Shown: in pieces, positions 1-6,066 of the stretch
Position numbering within the stretch: the stretch's first letter is position 1
Layout: every line of letters starts with the position of its first letter
Assembly (NCBI GenBank): GCA_964494645.1
Contig: CAZBSH010000088.1
Location: 1 to 6,066 of the forward strand
Length of the DNA: 6,066 nucleotides
Reading direction: 5' to 3'
DNA from: Christensenella sp964494645
GTDB taxonomy: Bacteria; Bacillota; Clostridia; Christensenellales; Christensenellaceae
Notes under the pieces: model-generated
The model's database searches: none
Seen by the model: only the letters and a program-made list of their open reading frames with translations
What the model was told of the DNA's origin: nothing
Program-made: the position numbers and the translations under genes

Positions 1-305
1 TGCATCATGATCTGCTCTGTCGGTTTTGTCTGCTCTATATCATAGACCGGCTTGACGATCGGGAAAAACGGCAGCATCGCCACGTACATGTTTTCCTCCA
101 CCGTCGTCTGGCACGCCAAACAAAATTTTAAGGTGTTATCCCCCTTGATGCGGTAGATCGTCGCGCATGCACCGCAAAAGCCGTTGCGGCAGCCACATCC
201 ACGCACAAGCTGATATCCCGCGTATTCCATTGCCCCCATGATGGTAAGGCCTGACGGGACGCTGTATTTTTTGCCCATCAGAAAGACATTTACCATTTCT
301 TCCAT
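1..305 (-). CDS. SdhB/FrdB-like [2Fe-2S] protein, N-terminal part (3' end cut by window edge)
   Basis: This reading frame starts at ATG 305-303 and stays open for 101 codons to the window edge, so the C-terminus is missing. The N-terminus looks like a short beta-grasp ferredoxin domain. Cysteines 39, 44 and 47 form the C-x4-C-x2-C pattern of plant-type [2Fe-2S] domains (CRNGFCGAC), and a later LAC ends at Cys65. This spacing and the CRxGxCGxC wording resemble the N-terminal domain of succinate dehydrogenase/fumarate reductase iron-sulfur subunits. Cys37 and Cys62 are additional cysteines beside the motif. An AGGAG (316-320) lies 10 nt before the start, and the gene begins 16 nt after the flxA stop, so it is probably co-transcribed. 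By family analogy the missing part may carry [4Fe-4S] motifs, but that is inference. The likely role is electron transfer at the end of the Hdr-Flx chain. An in-frame ATG at 296 is a less likely start. Confidence 0.85.
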   Translation of the reverse strand, partial: MEEMVNVFLMGKKYSVPSGLTIMGAMEYAGYQLVRGCGCRNGFCGACATIYRIKGDNTLKFCLACQTTVEENMYVAMLPFFPIVKPVYDIEQTKPTEQIMM

Positions 306-321
306 TCCCCTGTCTCTCCTC

Positions 322-1170
322 TCAATATTCATCCGGCAATTCCGAAAGCTCGTCGCAACGGAATACCGGACCGTCTTTGCACACGTATTTGGAACCGATA
401 TTGCAGCGTCCGCATTTGCCCACGCCACACTTCATACGAAGTTCCATCGTCGTATATACCTGCTGCTTATCAAAGCCAAGCTCCTCTAAGGCTTGCAGCG
501 TGAACTTGATCATGATAGGCGGTCCGCATACAAGCACGGTTTTGTCCGTCGAAAAGCCAAGCTCTTTTACATAGTTTGGCACAAATCCGACATGTCCGTC
601 CCACTTTCCTTCCTCCTGATCGATCGTCAAGTGTACGTCTACGTCCTTTGCGTTTGACCACTCGGTTTTGATCTCATTAAAATCCACGAGATCTTCCATC
701 GAGCGCGACCCATAAACGATGTCTACCTTACCGTAGTTCTCGCGGTAATGCAGCACATAATTGATCACTGAACGCAGCGGCGCAAGACCGATACCGCCCG
801 CGATAAAGAGCAGATCCTTGCCTTTTAGCTCTGTTTCCACCGGAAACGCATTGCCATACGGTCCGCGGATCGTGATTTGCTGCCCGATATCCATCTGATG
901 CAGCCAGTCCGTCAAGCATCCGCATTTTTTGATGCTGAATTCCATAAATTCCGTATTGGTGGGCGATGAGGTGATGGAAAACATCGCCTCTCCCACGCCG
1001 GGGATGGAAAGCATCGCGCACTGTCCCGGCATATGCGCAAAGCACACGCCGCCACCTAGCCCTTCCGCACGAAACGTTTTTACATCCGGCGTATCTTTCC
1101 TGATATCCGTGATGACGCCGACGTCCGGGATGAGCGTATCCTTCCTATCCATAACTAGATTACTTGCCAT
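322..1170 (-). CDS. flxA: FlxA-like FAD/NAD(P)-binding oxidoreductase with C-terminal [2Fe-2S] domain
   Basis: This 282-residue protein belongs to the ferredoxin-NADP reductase superfamily, near HydG of archaeal sulfhydrogenases, AsrB, PyrK and FlxA. It is predicted to oxidise or reduce NAD(P)H in the cytoplasm and feed FlxB/FlxC. The FAD-binding half carries FSITSSPT (64-71) and GPYG (103-106). The nucleotide-binding half carries AGGIGLAPLRS (124-134) and VCGPP (214-218). A C-terminal domain like that of dihydroorotate dehydrogenase B has cysteines 248, 253, 256 and 264 (CGVGKCGRC, then YVC) for a [2Fe-2S] cluster. The FAD motif has Glu-Ala where many relatives have Arg. I chose ATG 1170 because GGGAG (1180-1184) is 9 nt upstream; the in-frame ATG at 1176 has only 3 nt. 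The start lies inside the flxB 3' end (11-nt overlap). Family assignment is strong. Specificity for NADH over NADPH cannot be read from the sequence. Confidence 0.93.
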   Translation of the reverse strand: MASNLVMDRKDTLIPDVGVITDIRKDTPDVKTFRAEGLGGGVCFAHMPGQCAMLSIPGVGEAMFSITSSPTNTEFMEFSIKKCGCLTDWLHQMDIGQQITIRGPYGNAFPVETELKGKDLLFIAGGIGLAPLRSVINYVLHYRENYGKVDIVYGSRSMEDLVDFNEIKTEWSNAKDVDVHLTIDQEEGKWDGHVGFVPNYVKELGFSTDKTVLVCGPPIMIKFTLQALEELGFDKQQVYTTMELRMKCGVGKCGRCNIGSKYVCKDGPVFRCDELSELPDEY

Positions 1171-2191
1171 CTTCATTCTCTCCCAAAGCTTTTATGACCT
1201 TTACGATGTTCATCGAAATGGGGCATTTGGAAACACACCGTCCACAGCCCACGCACGAATATTCTCCGTCGTTGTTTGCCGGGAAATATACCAGCTTGTG
1301 CATAAAGCGCTGACGGAAACGCTCTTTTTGCGTCTTGCGCGGATTTCCATGCGCCATGCGTGTAAAATCCGAATACATGCACGAGTCCCAGCAGCGGTAA
1401 CGCTGCACCCCATGCCCCGTATCAAAATCGCGGATATCGTAACATTGGCACGTCGGGCACACAAATGTACATGTCCCACAACCAATGCACGCGCGATAAA
1501 GCTCTTCCCATTTCGGGGAATCAAACAACTTTTCCGTCGCCTGTGCGTCAAAACCCTTGAGACTCAAATCCTTTAAGGGCAGTTTGTCCAGTATCTCTTT
1601 TGTTGCCGCGACCACGTCGTCTATTTCGCTGTCGTCCGCGTCTTCAAACAATTCCGCTACCTGCGCTGTCAGCTCCTCACCCTTTTGTGTGAGCGGTTTC
1701 CAGTACAGGGTGTCATCCGCGATCCATGTGGCTACGTCGCCCGCCGGCTGCGTTGCGTCGATGCCAAACGCGCCGCAAAAACACGTCTCCTCCGGCTCGC
1801 TGCACGCAAGCCCGACCACAACGCCATTTTCCCTCCGCGCCTGATAATACGTATCTACCGGATCCGAAAGAAATACCATATCCAATATATCGATGCTCTT
1901 GATATCGCACGGACGCACACCAAACACCACAAACGGCGTATCCGGCGCTTCAGGCGGCAGTACCTCGATGTTTTTATCCTTCATTTTGAAGGCAACCAGG
2001 TCTTCGCTCTGCGGAAAAAACATATCCTTAGGCGATTTTACCGTATTAAGCGCGTTAAGCTTCACCTTCGTGTCCTTTGTCCAGCGATCATAATTCGTTT
2101 TGCCCGCTTTAAAAACGGGCAGATACAATTCTTTTTTCTCGTCGATTGCGGAAAAAAGCTCACCAATACGGCTCATAGGCAATTTTTTCAT
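1160..2191 (-). CDS. flxB: FlxB-like [4Fe-4S] dicluster protein (HydB/AsrA family)
   Basis: This 343-residue cytoplasmic iron-sulfur protein resembles the beta subunit of sulfhydrogenase (HydB) and anaerobic sulfite reductase subunit A. Such subunits wire a flavin reductase like FlxA to a partner enzyme. Family hallmarks visible are GVRPCD (91-96), Cys130, a CFC at 137-139, then CIGCGTCTFVCP (Cys235, 238, 241, 245) with further cysteines at 248 and 250. RCWDSC gives Cys267 and Cys271, followed by a basic stretch at 285-300. A second ferredoxin motif CVGCGRCVSKCP has Cys313, 316, 319 and 323. The two classical motifs predict two [4Fe-4S] clusters. The start overlaps the flxC stop in an ATGA, and GGAGG (2201-2205) lies 9 nt upstream. 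No signal peptide or membrane segment is evident. The assignment to FlxB rather than another HydB-like protein rests on its place between flxC and flxA. Confidence 0.92.
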   Translation of the reverse strand: MKKLPMSRIGELFSAIDEKKELYLPVFKAGKTNYDRWTKDTKVKLNALNTVKSPKDMFFPQSEDLVAFKMKDKNIEVLPPEAPDTPFVVFGVRPCDIKSIDILDMVFLSDPVDTYYQARRENGVVVGLACSEPEETCFCGAFGIDATQPAGDVATWIADDTLYWKPLTQKGEELTAQVAELFEDADDSEIDDVVAATKEILDKLPLKDLSLKGFDAQATEKLFDSPKWEELYRACIGCGTCTFVCPTCQCYDIRDFDTGHGVQRYRCWDSCMYSDFTRMAHGNPRKTQKERFRQRFMHKLVYFPANNDGEYSCVGCGRCVSKCPISMNIVKVIKALGENEDGK

Positions 2192-3204
2192 TGTTTTCCG
2201 CCTCCTTTATGCGCACCCGGCTCGACATCGTCTTGCTGATACTCCACAAGCGGCCATGGTGACTCATCGTCGCTCCCCGCCTGATACTCGCCATAAAATT
2301 CGTTGATGTCCTTGATGAATTTACGGTTCAAAAGGTGCAGCGGGATCCCCTGCGGGCACACGCGGCTGCATTCGCCGCAGTCTGTACAGCGTGCCGCCAC
2401 ATGGTATGCGCGTATGATGTGGAACATATTCTCTTCAAACGTATCTACGTTCGCCTTGCTGCTGATGCCCGAATCGTCGTTGTCAAACACACACTTTAAG
2501 CACGAGCATGCAGGACAGGCATTACGGCACGCATGGCAGCGGATGCACTTGGAAAGCTCTGCGCGCCAGAAAGCAAACCGTTCCTCGCTTGTCATGTTCT
2601 CTAACCGTTTCACCATACCAAAACGGTCATACGCGCGATCCGGGAGAGGATTTACATCCTCCACCATTTCGTCAAACACAACACATATTTTACTCTTGCA
2701 CGCCATACACTTTTCAAGAAGCACGTCCTGTGTCCTGCAAGTTTTATCGCCGTAGATGGTAGATACCTGCAATTCGCTGTAATCTTCCTCTTCGTCCTCC
2801 ACGCCTTTGATGTGAATATGCTCTTTTACATCGGTGATCCCCTTGATCCCTTTGGCGTGCATTTTATCCTTATCTGCCATGCCATGGCATGGGATACCCA
2901 ATACATATATCTTGGAACGATCAATACGGTGCTCTTTTACAAGCTGGTTAAAGCTATACGTATCGCACGGCTTTAGGGCAACCATGACCTTCCCGTCCTT
3001 CTTGCTTTCCGCGATCAGGTACTTGCTCAGGTTTGCGCCGCAAAAGCTGTTGTATACAAGCTCATCCAAATCGTCACCGTAAAATACGGCAGGCGTGTTG
3101 TCATACCCGTATTCGCCCCTTTTCCAACCTACCACACGGTCTACGATGCCTTCCTCAAGGAGCTTCTTCGCCCTGTCCTTTATGATTTTCTCTATTCCTT
3201 GCAT
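2188..3204 (-). CDS. flxC: FlxC-like multi-cluster [4Fe-4S] protein
   Basis: This 338-residue iron-sulfur protein probably carries electrons between FlxB/FlxA and FlxD-HdrA. The N-terminal half contains LKPCD (77-81) and GIPCHG (103-108), reminiscent of F420-hydrogenase/formate dehydrogenase beta-type proteins. A middle group of cysteines (156, 166, 169, 174; CMACKSKIC) may bind another metal centre. The C-terminal half has CIRCHACRNACP (Cys220, 223, 226, 230), extra cysteines 233, 235 and 238, and CTDCGECSRVCP (Cys273, 276, 279, 283), which predicts at least two [4Fe-4S] clusters. The tail is polar and Gly/Lys-rich. The frame is open further upstream to 3576, but ATG 3204 is chosen because GGAGG (3212-3216) sits 7 nt before it and the upstream extension lies antisense-free inside flxD without any family motif. 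It overlaps flxD by 13 nt and flxB by 4 nt. Clearly an iron-sulfur protein; the FlxC name comes from gene context. Confidence 0.9.
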   Translation of the reverse strand: MQGIEKIIKDRAKKLLEEGIVDRVVGWKRGEYGYDNTPAVFYGDDLDELVYNSFCGANLSKYLIAESKKDGKVMVALKPCDTYSFNQLVKEHRIDRSKIYVLGIPCHGMADKDKMHAKGIKGITDVKEHIHIKGVEDEEEDYSELQVSTIYGDKTCRTQDVLLEKCMACKSKICVVFDEMVEDVNPLPDRAYDRFGMVKRLENMTSEERFAFWRAELSKCIRCHACRNACPACSCLKCVFDNDDSGISSKANVDTFEENMFHIIRAYHVAARCTDCGECSRVCPQGIPLHLLNRKFIKDINEFYGEYQAGSDDESPWPLVEYQQDDVEPGAHKGGGKQ

Positions 3205-3644
3205 CTCAAATCCTCCAGCCTCTTGTTCTCGCCCAGCTCGTGGATCGTCTTTGCAAAATCGTTCATCACCTGCGCGAATTTTTGCCCTTCTGCGGCGGAA
3301 ACCCATTCCACACGCGTACGGTCTTTTTCGATCCCCAGATAATCCAGCATACTGAAAAACAAGGCAAGCCTGCGCCTCGCGTAATAGTTTCCTGTAGAAT
3401 AATGGCAATCTCCCGGATGACAACCGTTGATGATAACACCATCCGCGCCGCGTTGGAACGCGCGCAATACAAACATCGGATTCACACGGCACGAGCAAGG
3501 TACGCGGATGATCTTCACATCCGCCGGATAAGACAGCCTGCTTGTCCCTGCAAGGTCCGCCCCCGCGTAGCTGCACCAGTTACAACAGAATGCGACGATC
3601 AGCGGCTTAAATTCACCGTTTTTTGCTTGATTCAATTCTTGCAT
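3192..3644 (-). CDS. flxD: FlxD/MvhD-type [2Fe-2S] protein, partner of HdrA
   Basis: This 150-residue protein is an MvhD-like subunit (methyl-viologen-reducing hydrogenase delta family). In methanogens MvhD links the hydrogenase to HdrA, and in HdrABC-FlxABCD systems FlxD has the matching role. The conserved start FCCNWCSYAGADLAG gives Cys20, 21 and 24. RVPCSCRVNP gives Cys50 and 52, and INGCHPGDCHYSTGNYYA gives Cys75 and 80. This set is diagnostic for the family and is expected to hold a [2Fe-2S] cluster. The length is typical for a stand-alone MvhD. A longer frame opens at 3743, but ATG 3644 is preferred because family similarity begins just after it and GGAGG (3655-3659) is 10 nt upstream. 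The gene overlaps the 3' ends of hdrA and the 5' end of flxC by 13 nt each, which suggests coupled translation and balanced subunit amounts. It is separate from HdrA here, not fused to it. Confidence 0.95.
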   Translation of the reverse strand: MQELNQAKNGEFKPLIVAFCCNWCSYAGADLAGTSRLSYPADVKIIRVPCSCRVNPMFVLRAFQRGADGVIINGCHPGDCHYSTGNYYARRRLALFFSMLDYLGIEKDRTRVEWVSAAEGQKFAQVMNDFAKTIHELGENKRLEDLRCKE

Positions 3645-5629
3645 ATCGCATCTACCTCCGCCATAATCTGCCTGTTCGTAAATCCTTTCAGATCCATCGC
3701 GCCTGACGGGCATGTAACCGTACACGCGCCGCAACCCTGACATACCGCCTCGTTGACTTGCGCCAAACGGCGTATCTCACGCACACCATGGTCGTTGATT
3801 TCTTTTTCGATATAGTCGATGGCCCCATACGGGCAAACATTCGCACACGCAGAGCAGCCATTGCACAACAACTCATCGCTTTTTGCAACACATGGGTTGC
3901 AGCTCAGTTTGTCTTTGGCAAGCAAACCGATCACCTTTGCCGCCGCAGCTCCCGCCTGTGCCACTGTTTCAGGAATATCTTTCGGTCCTTGACACACACC
4001 GGAAAGATATACACCCGCTGTCGGGCTTTCCACAGGGCGCAGCTTAGGATGTGCTTCCGTAAAGAAATCGTTGGTATCCATGCTTGCTGTAAGCATCGTC
4101 GCAAGATTCCGCGCGCTTTCATCCGGCTCGATCGCTGCCGCCAACACCACCAGATCCGCGTCTATCAGCACTTGTGTATTGCTGATCAAATCAGAACCCT
4201 GCACCATCAGTTTGCCGTTTTCTTCCGCGACCTTACCAACCATCCCTTTGATATAGTTCACATCGTATTGCTCTACCGCACGACGTTGGAACTCATCAAA
4301 ATTCTTACCCGGCGTACGCACGTCGATGTTAAATACCGTCACTTCCGTATCAGGATATTTTTCCCGCGTAAGCATCGCATGCTTTGCCGTATACATGCAG
4401 CATATTTTGGAGCAATACGGTTTTCCGCAGCTCGATGTATCGCGCGAACCTACGCACTGGATAAACACGATTTTTTTGGGATGCTCTCCATCTGACGGAC
4501 GCAGCAACACGCCTTTTGTCGGACCTGCCGCATTGGTCAGCCGCTCAAATTCCAGCGATGTAACAACATCCGCGTTCTGCGAATAGCCATATTCGTCAAA
4601 TTTTTCGAGCGAGATCGGATGAAAGCCCGTCGCCGCGATGATCGCGCCGTATTCGCGCGTGACGATCTCGTCCTGCTGATCAAAATCAATCGCATTCGCG
4701 CTGCACACTTTTTCGCACAATCCGCATTTGCCTGTCTTATAATGGATACACGCGTCATGATCGATGACCGGTACATTGGGGATCGCCTGCGCAAACGGAA
4801 TATAGATTGCGCCACGGTTAGAAAGCCCCATATTAAATTCGCTCTTCGCCTTCTTCGAAGGACATTTTTCCGTACAAACGCCGCAGCCCGTACACAAATC
4901 GCTGTTTACGTTGCGCGCCTTTTTGCGGATATCCACCTTGAAATTTCCAACAAAGCCCGAGACCTTCTCCACTTCGCTGTATGTATAGATATTGATTTTT
5001 TCGTGCGCCGCCGCATCCACCATTTTAGGCGTTAAGATGCATGCTGCGCAATCAAGCGTGGGAAACGTCTTATCGAGCTGCGCCATTTTACCGCCGATGG
5101 TCGGGGATTTTTCCACGATATCCACTTCATAACCCGCGTCCGCGATATCGAGCGCCGTCTGGATACCCGCAATGCCGCCGCCGATGACGAGCGCGCGTTT
5201 GACGACAGGGCTCTCCCCCGCCGTTAGCGGAACGTTCAGGTTAAGCTTCGCGACCGCCGCTTTCGCAAGAATAATGGATTTCTCCGTTCCCTCTACCTTG
5301 TCTTTATGAATCCACGAACACTGCTCGCGGATGTTTGCGATCTCTACCATGTACGGATTGATACCCGCTGCGACAGCCGTTTTACGAAACGTCGCCTCGT
5401 GCATTCTCGGCGAACACGAACAAACAACAATCCCTGTAAGACCATGTTCTTTGACAGCCTCTTTGATTTTCAGCTGTCCGCCCTCTGAGCACATGTATTG
5501 ATAGTCTGCGGTATAGACGACGCCCGGTTCATTTTTCAGCACCTGCGCCACTGCCTCAACATCCACCGTTGCAGCGATGTTGCTGCCACACCAACAGACA
5601 AATACTCCTATTCTCTGCAAGTGAACCAC
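3632..5629 (-). CDS. hdrA: HdrA, FAD/iron-sulfur subunit of heterodisulfide reductase-type complex
   Basis: This protein of about 662-665 residues is HdrA, the flavin subunit that bifurcates electrons in methanogen HdrABC-MvhAGD complexes. Features in order (numbered from GTG 5629): N-terminal domain RIGVFVCWCGSN (Cys12, 14) with Cys47, 70 and 72; FAD-binding GGGIAG (150-155) in a thioredoxin-reductase-like fold; TFPTLDCAACILTPKM (Cys194, 197); an inserted ferredoxin domain (Cys246, 249, 252, 256 and Cys294, 302, 305, 309); a Cys-rich stretch at 392-411; and a C-terminal ferredoxin domain (Cys589, 592, 595, 599 and Cys630, 633, 636, 640) expected to face FlxD. Cys194, which is selenocysteine in some archaeal relatives, is TGC here. 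The start is uncertain: GTG 5629 is only 2 nt from GGAG (5632-5635), while in-frame TTG 5620 is 11 nt away and gives an N-terminus closer to the family. All motifs are intact. Whether this enzyme bifurcates is inferred from the family. Confidence 0.96.
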   Translation of the reverse strand: MVHLQRIGVFVCWCGSNIAATVDVEAVAQVLKNEPGVVYTADYQYMCSEGGQLKIKEAVKEHGLTGIVVCSCSPRMHEATFRKTAVAAGINPYMVEIANIREQCSWIHKDKVEGTEKSIILAKAAVAKLNLNVPLTAGESPVVKRALVIGGGIAGIQTALDIADAGYEVDIVEKSPTIGGKMAQLDKTFPTLDCAACILTPKMVDAAAHEKINIYTYSEVEKVSGFVGNFKVDIRKKARNVNSDLCTGCGVCTEKCPSKKAKSEFNMGLSNRGAIYIPFAQAIPNVPVIDHDACIHYKTGKCGLCEKVCSANAIDFDQQDEIVTREYGAIIAATGFHPISLEKFDEYGYSQNADVVTSLEFERLTNAAGPTKGVLLRPSDGEHPKKIVFIQCVGSRDTSSCGKPYCSKICCMYTAKHAMLTREKYPDTEVTVFNIDVRTPGKNFDEFQRRAVEQYDVNYIKGMVGKVAEENGKLMVQGSDLISNTQVLIDADLVVLAAAIEPDESARNLATMLTASMDTNDFFTEAHPKLRPVESPTAGVYLSGVCQGPKDIPETVAQAGAAAAKVIGLLAKDKLSCNPCVAKSDELLCNGCSACANVCPYGAIDYIEKEINDHGVREIRRLAQVNEAVCQGCGACTVTCPSGAMDLKGFTNRQIMAEVDAICKN

Positions 5630-5631
5630 TA

Positions 5632-5638
5632 CTCCTTT
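5632..5638 (-). promoter_or_regulatory. Ribosome binding site of hdrA
   Basis: The minus strand reads AAAGGAG here, the only good Shine-Dalgarno match before hdrA. Only 2 nt separate its GGAG from GTG 5629, and 11 nt separate it from in-frame TTG 5620. The site therefore argues for TTG, or for a non-ideal start, and leaves the exact N-terminus open. Confidence 0.7.
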
Positions 5639-5671
5639 TTCAAATTAAAAACCTTTATGATTTTAACAGTC

Positions 5672-5751
5672 ACAGCAGGTATTTACACTGCACTTCAGAC
5701 ACCCAACTGCGCTTCGCGCCGTTAAACTCGTTCGTGCAAATACCTGACTGT
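5672..5751 (-). repeat. Bulged inverted repeat with nested hairpin in the hdrC-hdrA spacer
   Basis: The only non-coding stretch of note (5630-5766, 137 nt) contains an 80-nt foldable element. The outer arms CAGGTATTT (5676-5684) and AAATACCTG (5738-5746) are a perfect 9-bp inverted repeat. ACAG (5672-5675) and CTGT (5748-5751) add 4 bp across a single bulged base at 5747. GCAC (5690-5693) and GTGC (5734-5737) pair inside, after an asymmetric internal loop. At the tip, 5709-5712 and 5716-5719 (GCGC each) close a 3-nt loop, and the stem can be lengthened by 5701-5707 with 5721-5727, where four pairs are G-U wobbles possible only in minus-strand RNA. It ends about 34 nt before the hdrA ribosome binding site. 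It could be a cis-acting leader, an mRNA processing or stability element that uncouples hdrC from hdrA, or a copy of a dispersed palindromic repeat. It lacks the U-run right after a compact GC stem that an intrinsic terminator would have. I do not recognise it as a known riboswitch. Confidence 0.6.
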
Positions 5752-5766
5752 ATCTGCATTGCCTCT

Positions 5767-6066
5767 CTATTTGTTATATTTCCTGAGCGCACTGATGATT
5801 GCCTGCTGCGGCATATCCTCATCCAATATTTCAGGAATCTTTGATACCTTTAAATGATTTTCGCCCTGCGAACGAACCAACAGCAACCGTACCGCCTCAA
5901 TGAGCTTTGCCGGCTCTACACTGCGCGGGCAACGTTCTATGCACGCGAAGCATGAAAGACACCGGAATATAGATTCAGACTTCATCAGCTCTTCGATACG
6001 TCCTTTCCGCACCATAGAAACAAACTGGTGCGGATGATATTCCATCTCGTCGTACGCCGGACATGT
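5767..6066 (-). CDS. hdrC: HdrC-like [4Fe-4S] protein, C-terminal part (5' end cut by window edge)
   Basis: The frame is open from the window edge through 99 codons to a TAG at 5767-5769; the true start lies outside. An ATG at 6045 is internal, because the residues before it (TCPAYDE) continue the protein and contain the last Cys-Pro of a first [4Fe-4S] motif. A complete second motif, CLSCFACIERCP, gives Cys36, 39, 42 and 46 of the visible part. The arrangement, with HPHQFVSMV after the first cluster and PAKLIEAVRLLL after the second, is that of HdrC, the small two-cluster subunit that passes electrons from HdrA to the acceptor-side subunit. The C-terminus (PQQAIISALRKYNK) is polar with no membrane segment, so a cytoplasmic protein is likely. 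It stands 137 nt upstream of hdrA in the same direction. HdrC is the best call; a related small ferredoxin subunit such as a GlpC-like fragment is less likely. Confidence 0.88.
   Translation of the reverse strand, partial: TCPAYDEMEYHPHQFVSMVRKGRIEELMKSESIFRCLSCFACIERCPRSVEPAKLIEAVRLLLVRSQGENHLKVSKIPEILDEDMPQQAIISALRKYNK

Noticed and set aside
929..1576. A 215-codon plus-strand open frame opposite flxA and flxB
   Set aside because: It crosses the junction of two well-supported minus-strand genes and shows no family motif, so it is an antisense shadow. The same holds for the 184-codon frame at 1685-2239 and the 166-codon frame at 3240-3740.
3758..4495. A 245-codon plus-strand open frame opposite hdrA
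   Set aside because: It lies wholly antisense to hdrA, whose motifs are intact, and its basic, Arg/His-rich product has no recognisable domain or ribosome binding site. It is a coding shadow.
5048..5050. Possible selenocysteine codon in the HdrA active-site loop
   Set aside because: Some archaeal HdrA proteins have Sec at this position, but the codon here is TGC (Cys194), not TGA, and no recoding is needed anywhere in the frame.
5640..5690. Promoter for hdrA in the spacer
   Set aside because: The minus strand has a TAAAAT that resembles a -10 box, but no convincing -35 box at 16-18 nt. The AT-rich stretch may be only leader sequence, so no promoter is called.
5701..5727. Intrinsic terminator after hdrC
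   Set aside because: The GCGC hairpin is short and is not followed by a run of U in the minus-strand transcript; the next T-rich tract is about 40 nt further on, beyond the outer arm of the repeat.

Overview
The window is one minus-strand operon of redox genes, read from position 6066 down to 1, with both ends cut inside a gene. All recognised products are iron-sulfur or flavin proteins. In transcription order they are: the C-terminal part of an HdrC-like protein, HdrA, an MvhD/FlxD-type [2Fe-2S] protein, two multi-cluster [4Fe-4S] proteins (FlxC-like and FlxB-like), an FAD/NAD(P)-binding reductase (FlxA-like), and the N-terminal part of a protein with an SdhB/FrdB-type [2Fe-2S] motif. No RNA gene, CRISPR array or insertion sequence was seen.

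The organism is most likely a strictly anaerobic bacterium, plausibly a Clostridia-like Firmicute. This is inferred from strong GGAGG-type ribosome binding sites before most genes, tight gene overlaps, and the oxygen-sensitive protein content. The species cannot be told from this sequence.

Layout: 6066-5767 hdrC (5' end missing); 5766-5630 a 137-nt gap holding a bulged inverted repeat with a nested hairpin; 5629-3632 hdrA; 3644-3192 flxD; 3204-2188 flxC; 2191-1160 flxB; 1170-322 flxA; 305-1 the [2Fe-2S] gene (3' end missing). From hdrA to flxA every junction overlaps (13, 13, 4 and about 11 nt), so these five genes are probably translationally coupled. The last gene follows after 16 nt.

Working model, from knowledge of the HdrABC-FlxABCD family: FlxA takes electrons from NAD(P)H, FlxB and FlxC relay them, FlxD passes them to HdrA, and the HdrA flavin may bifurcate them, sending one branch to ferredoxin and the other through HdrC to a higher-potential acceptor. 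The usual acceptor-side subunit HdrB (CCG domains) is not between hdrC and hdrA and is nowhere in the window. An SdhB-like [2Fe-2S] protein is at the downstream end instead. The terminal acceptor is therefore the open question, together with the structured hdrC-hdrA spacer.
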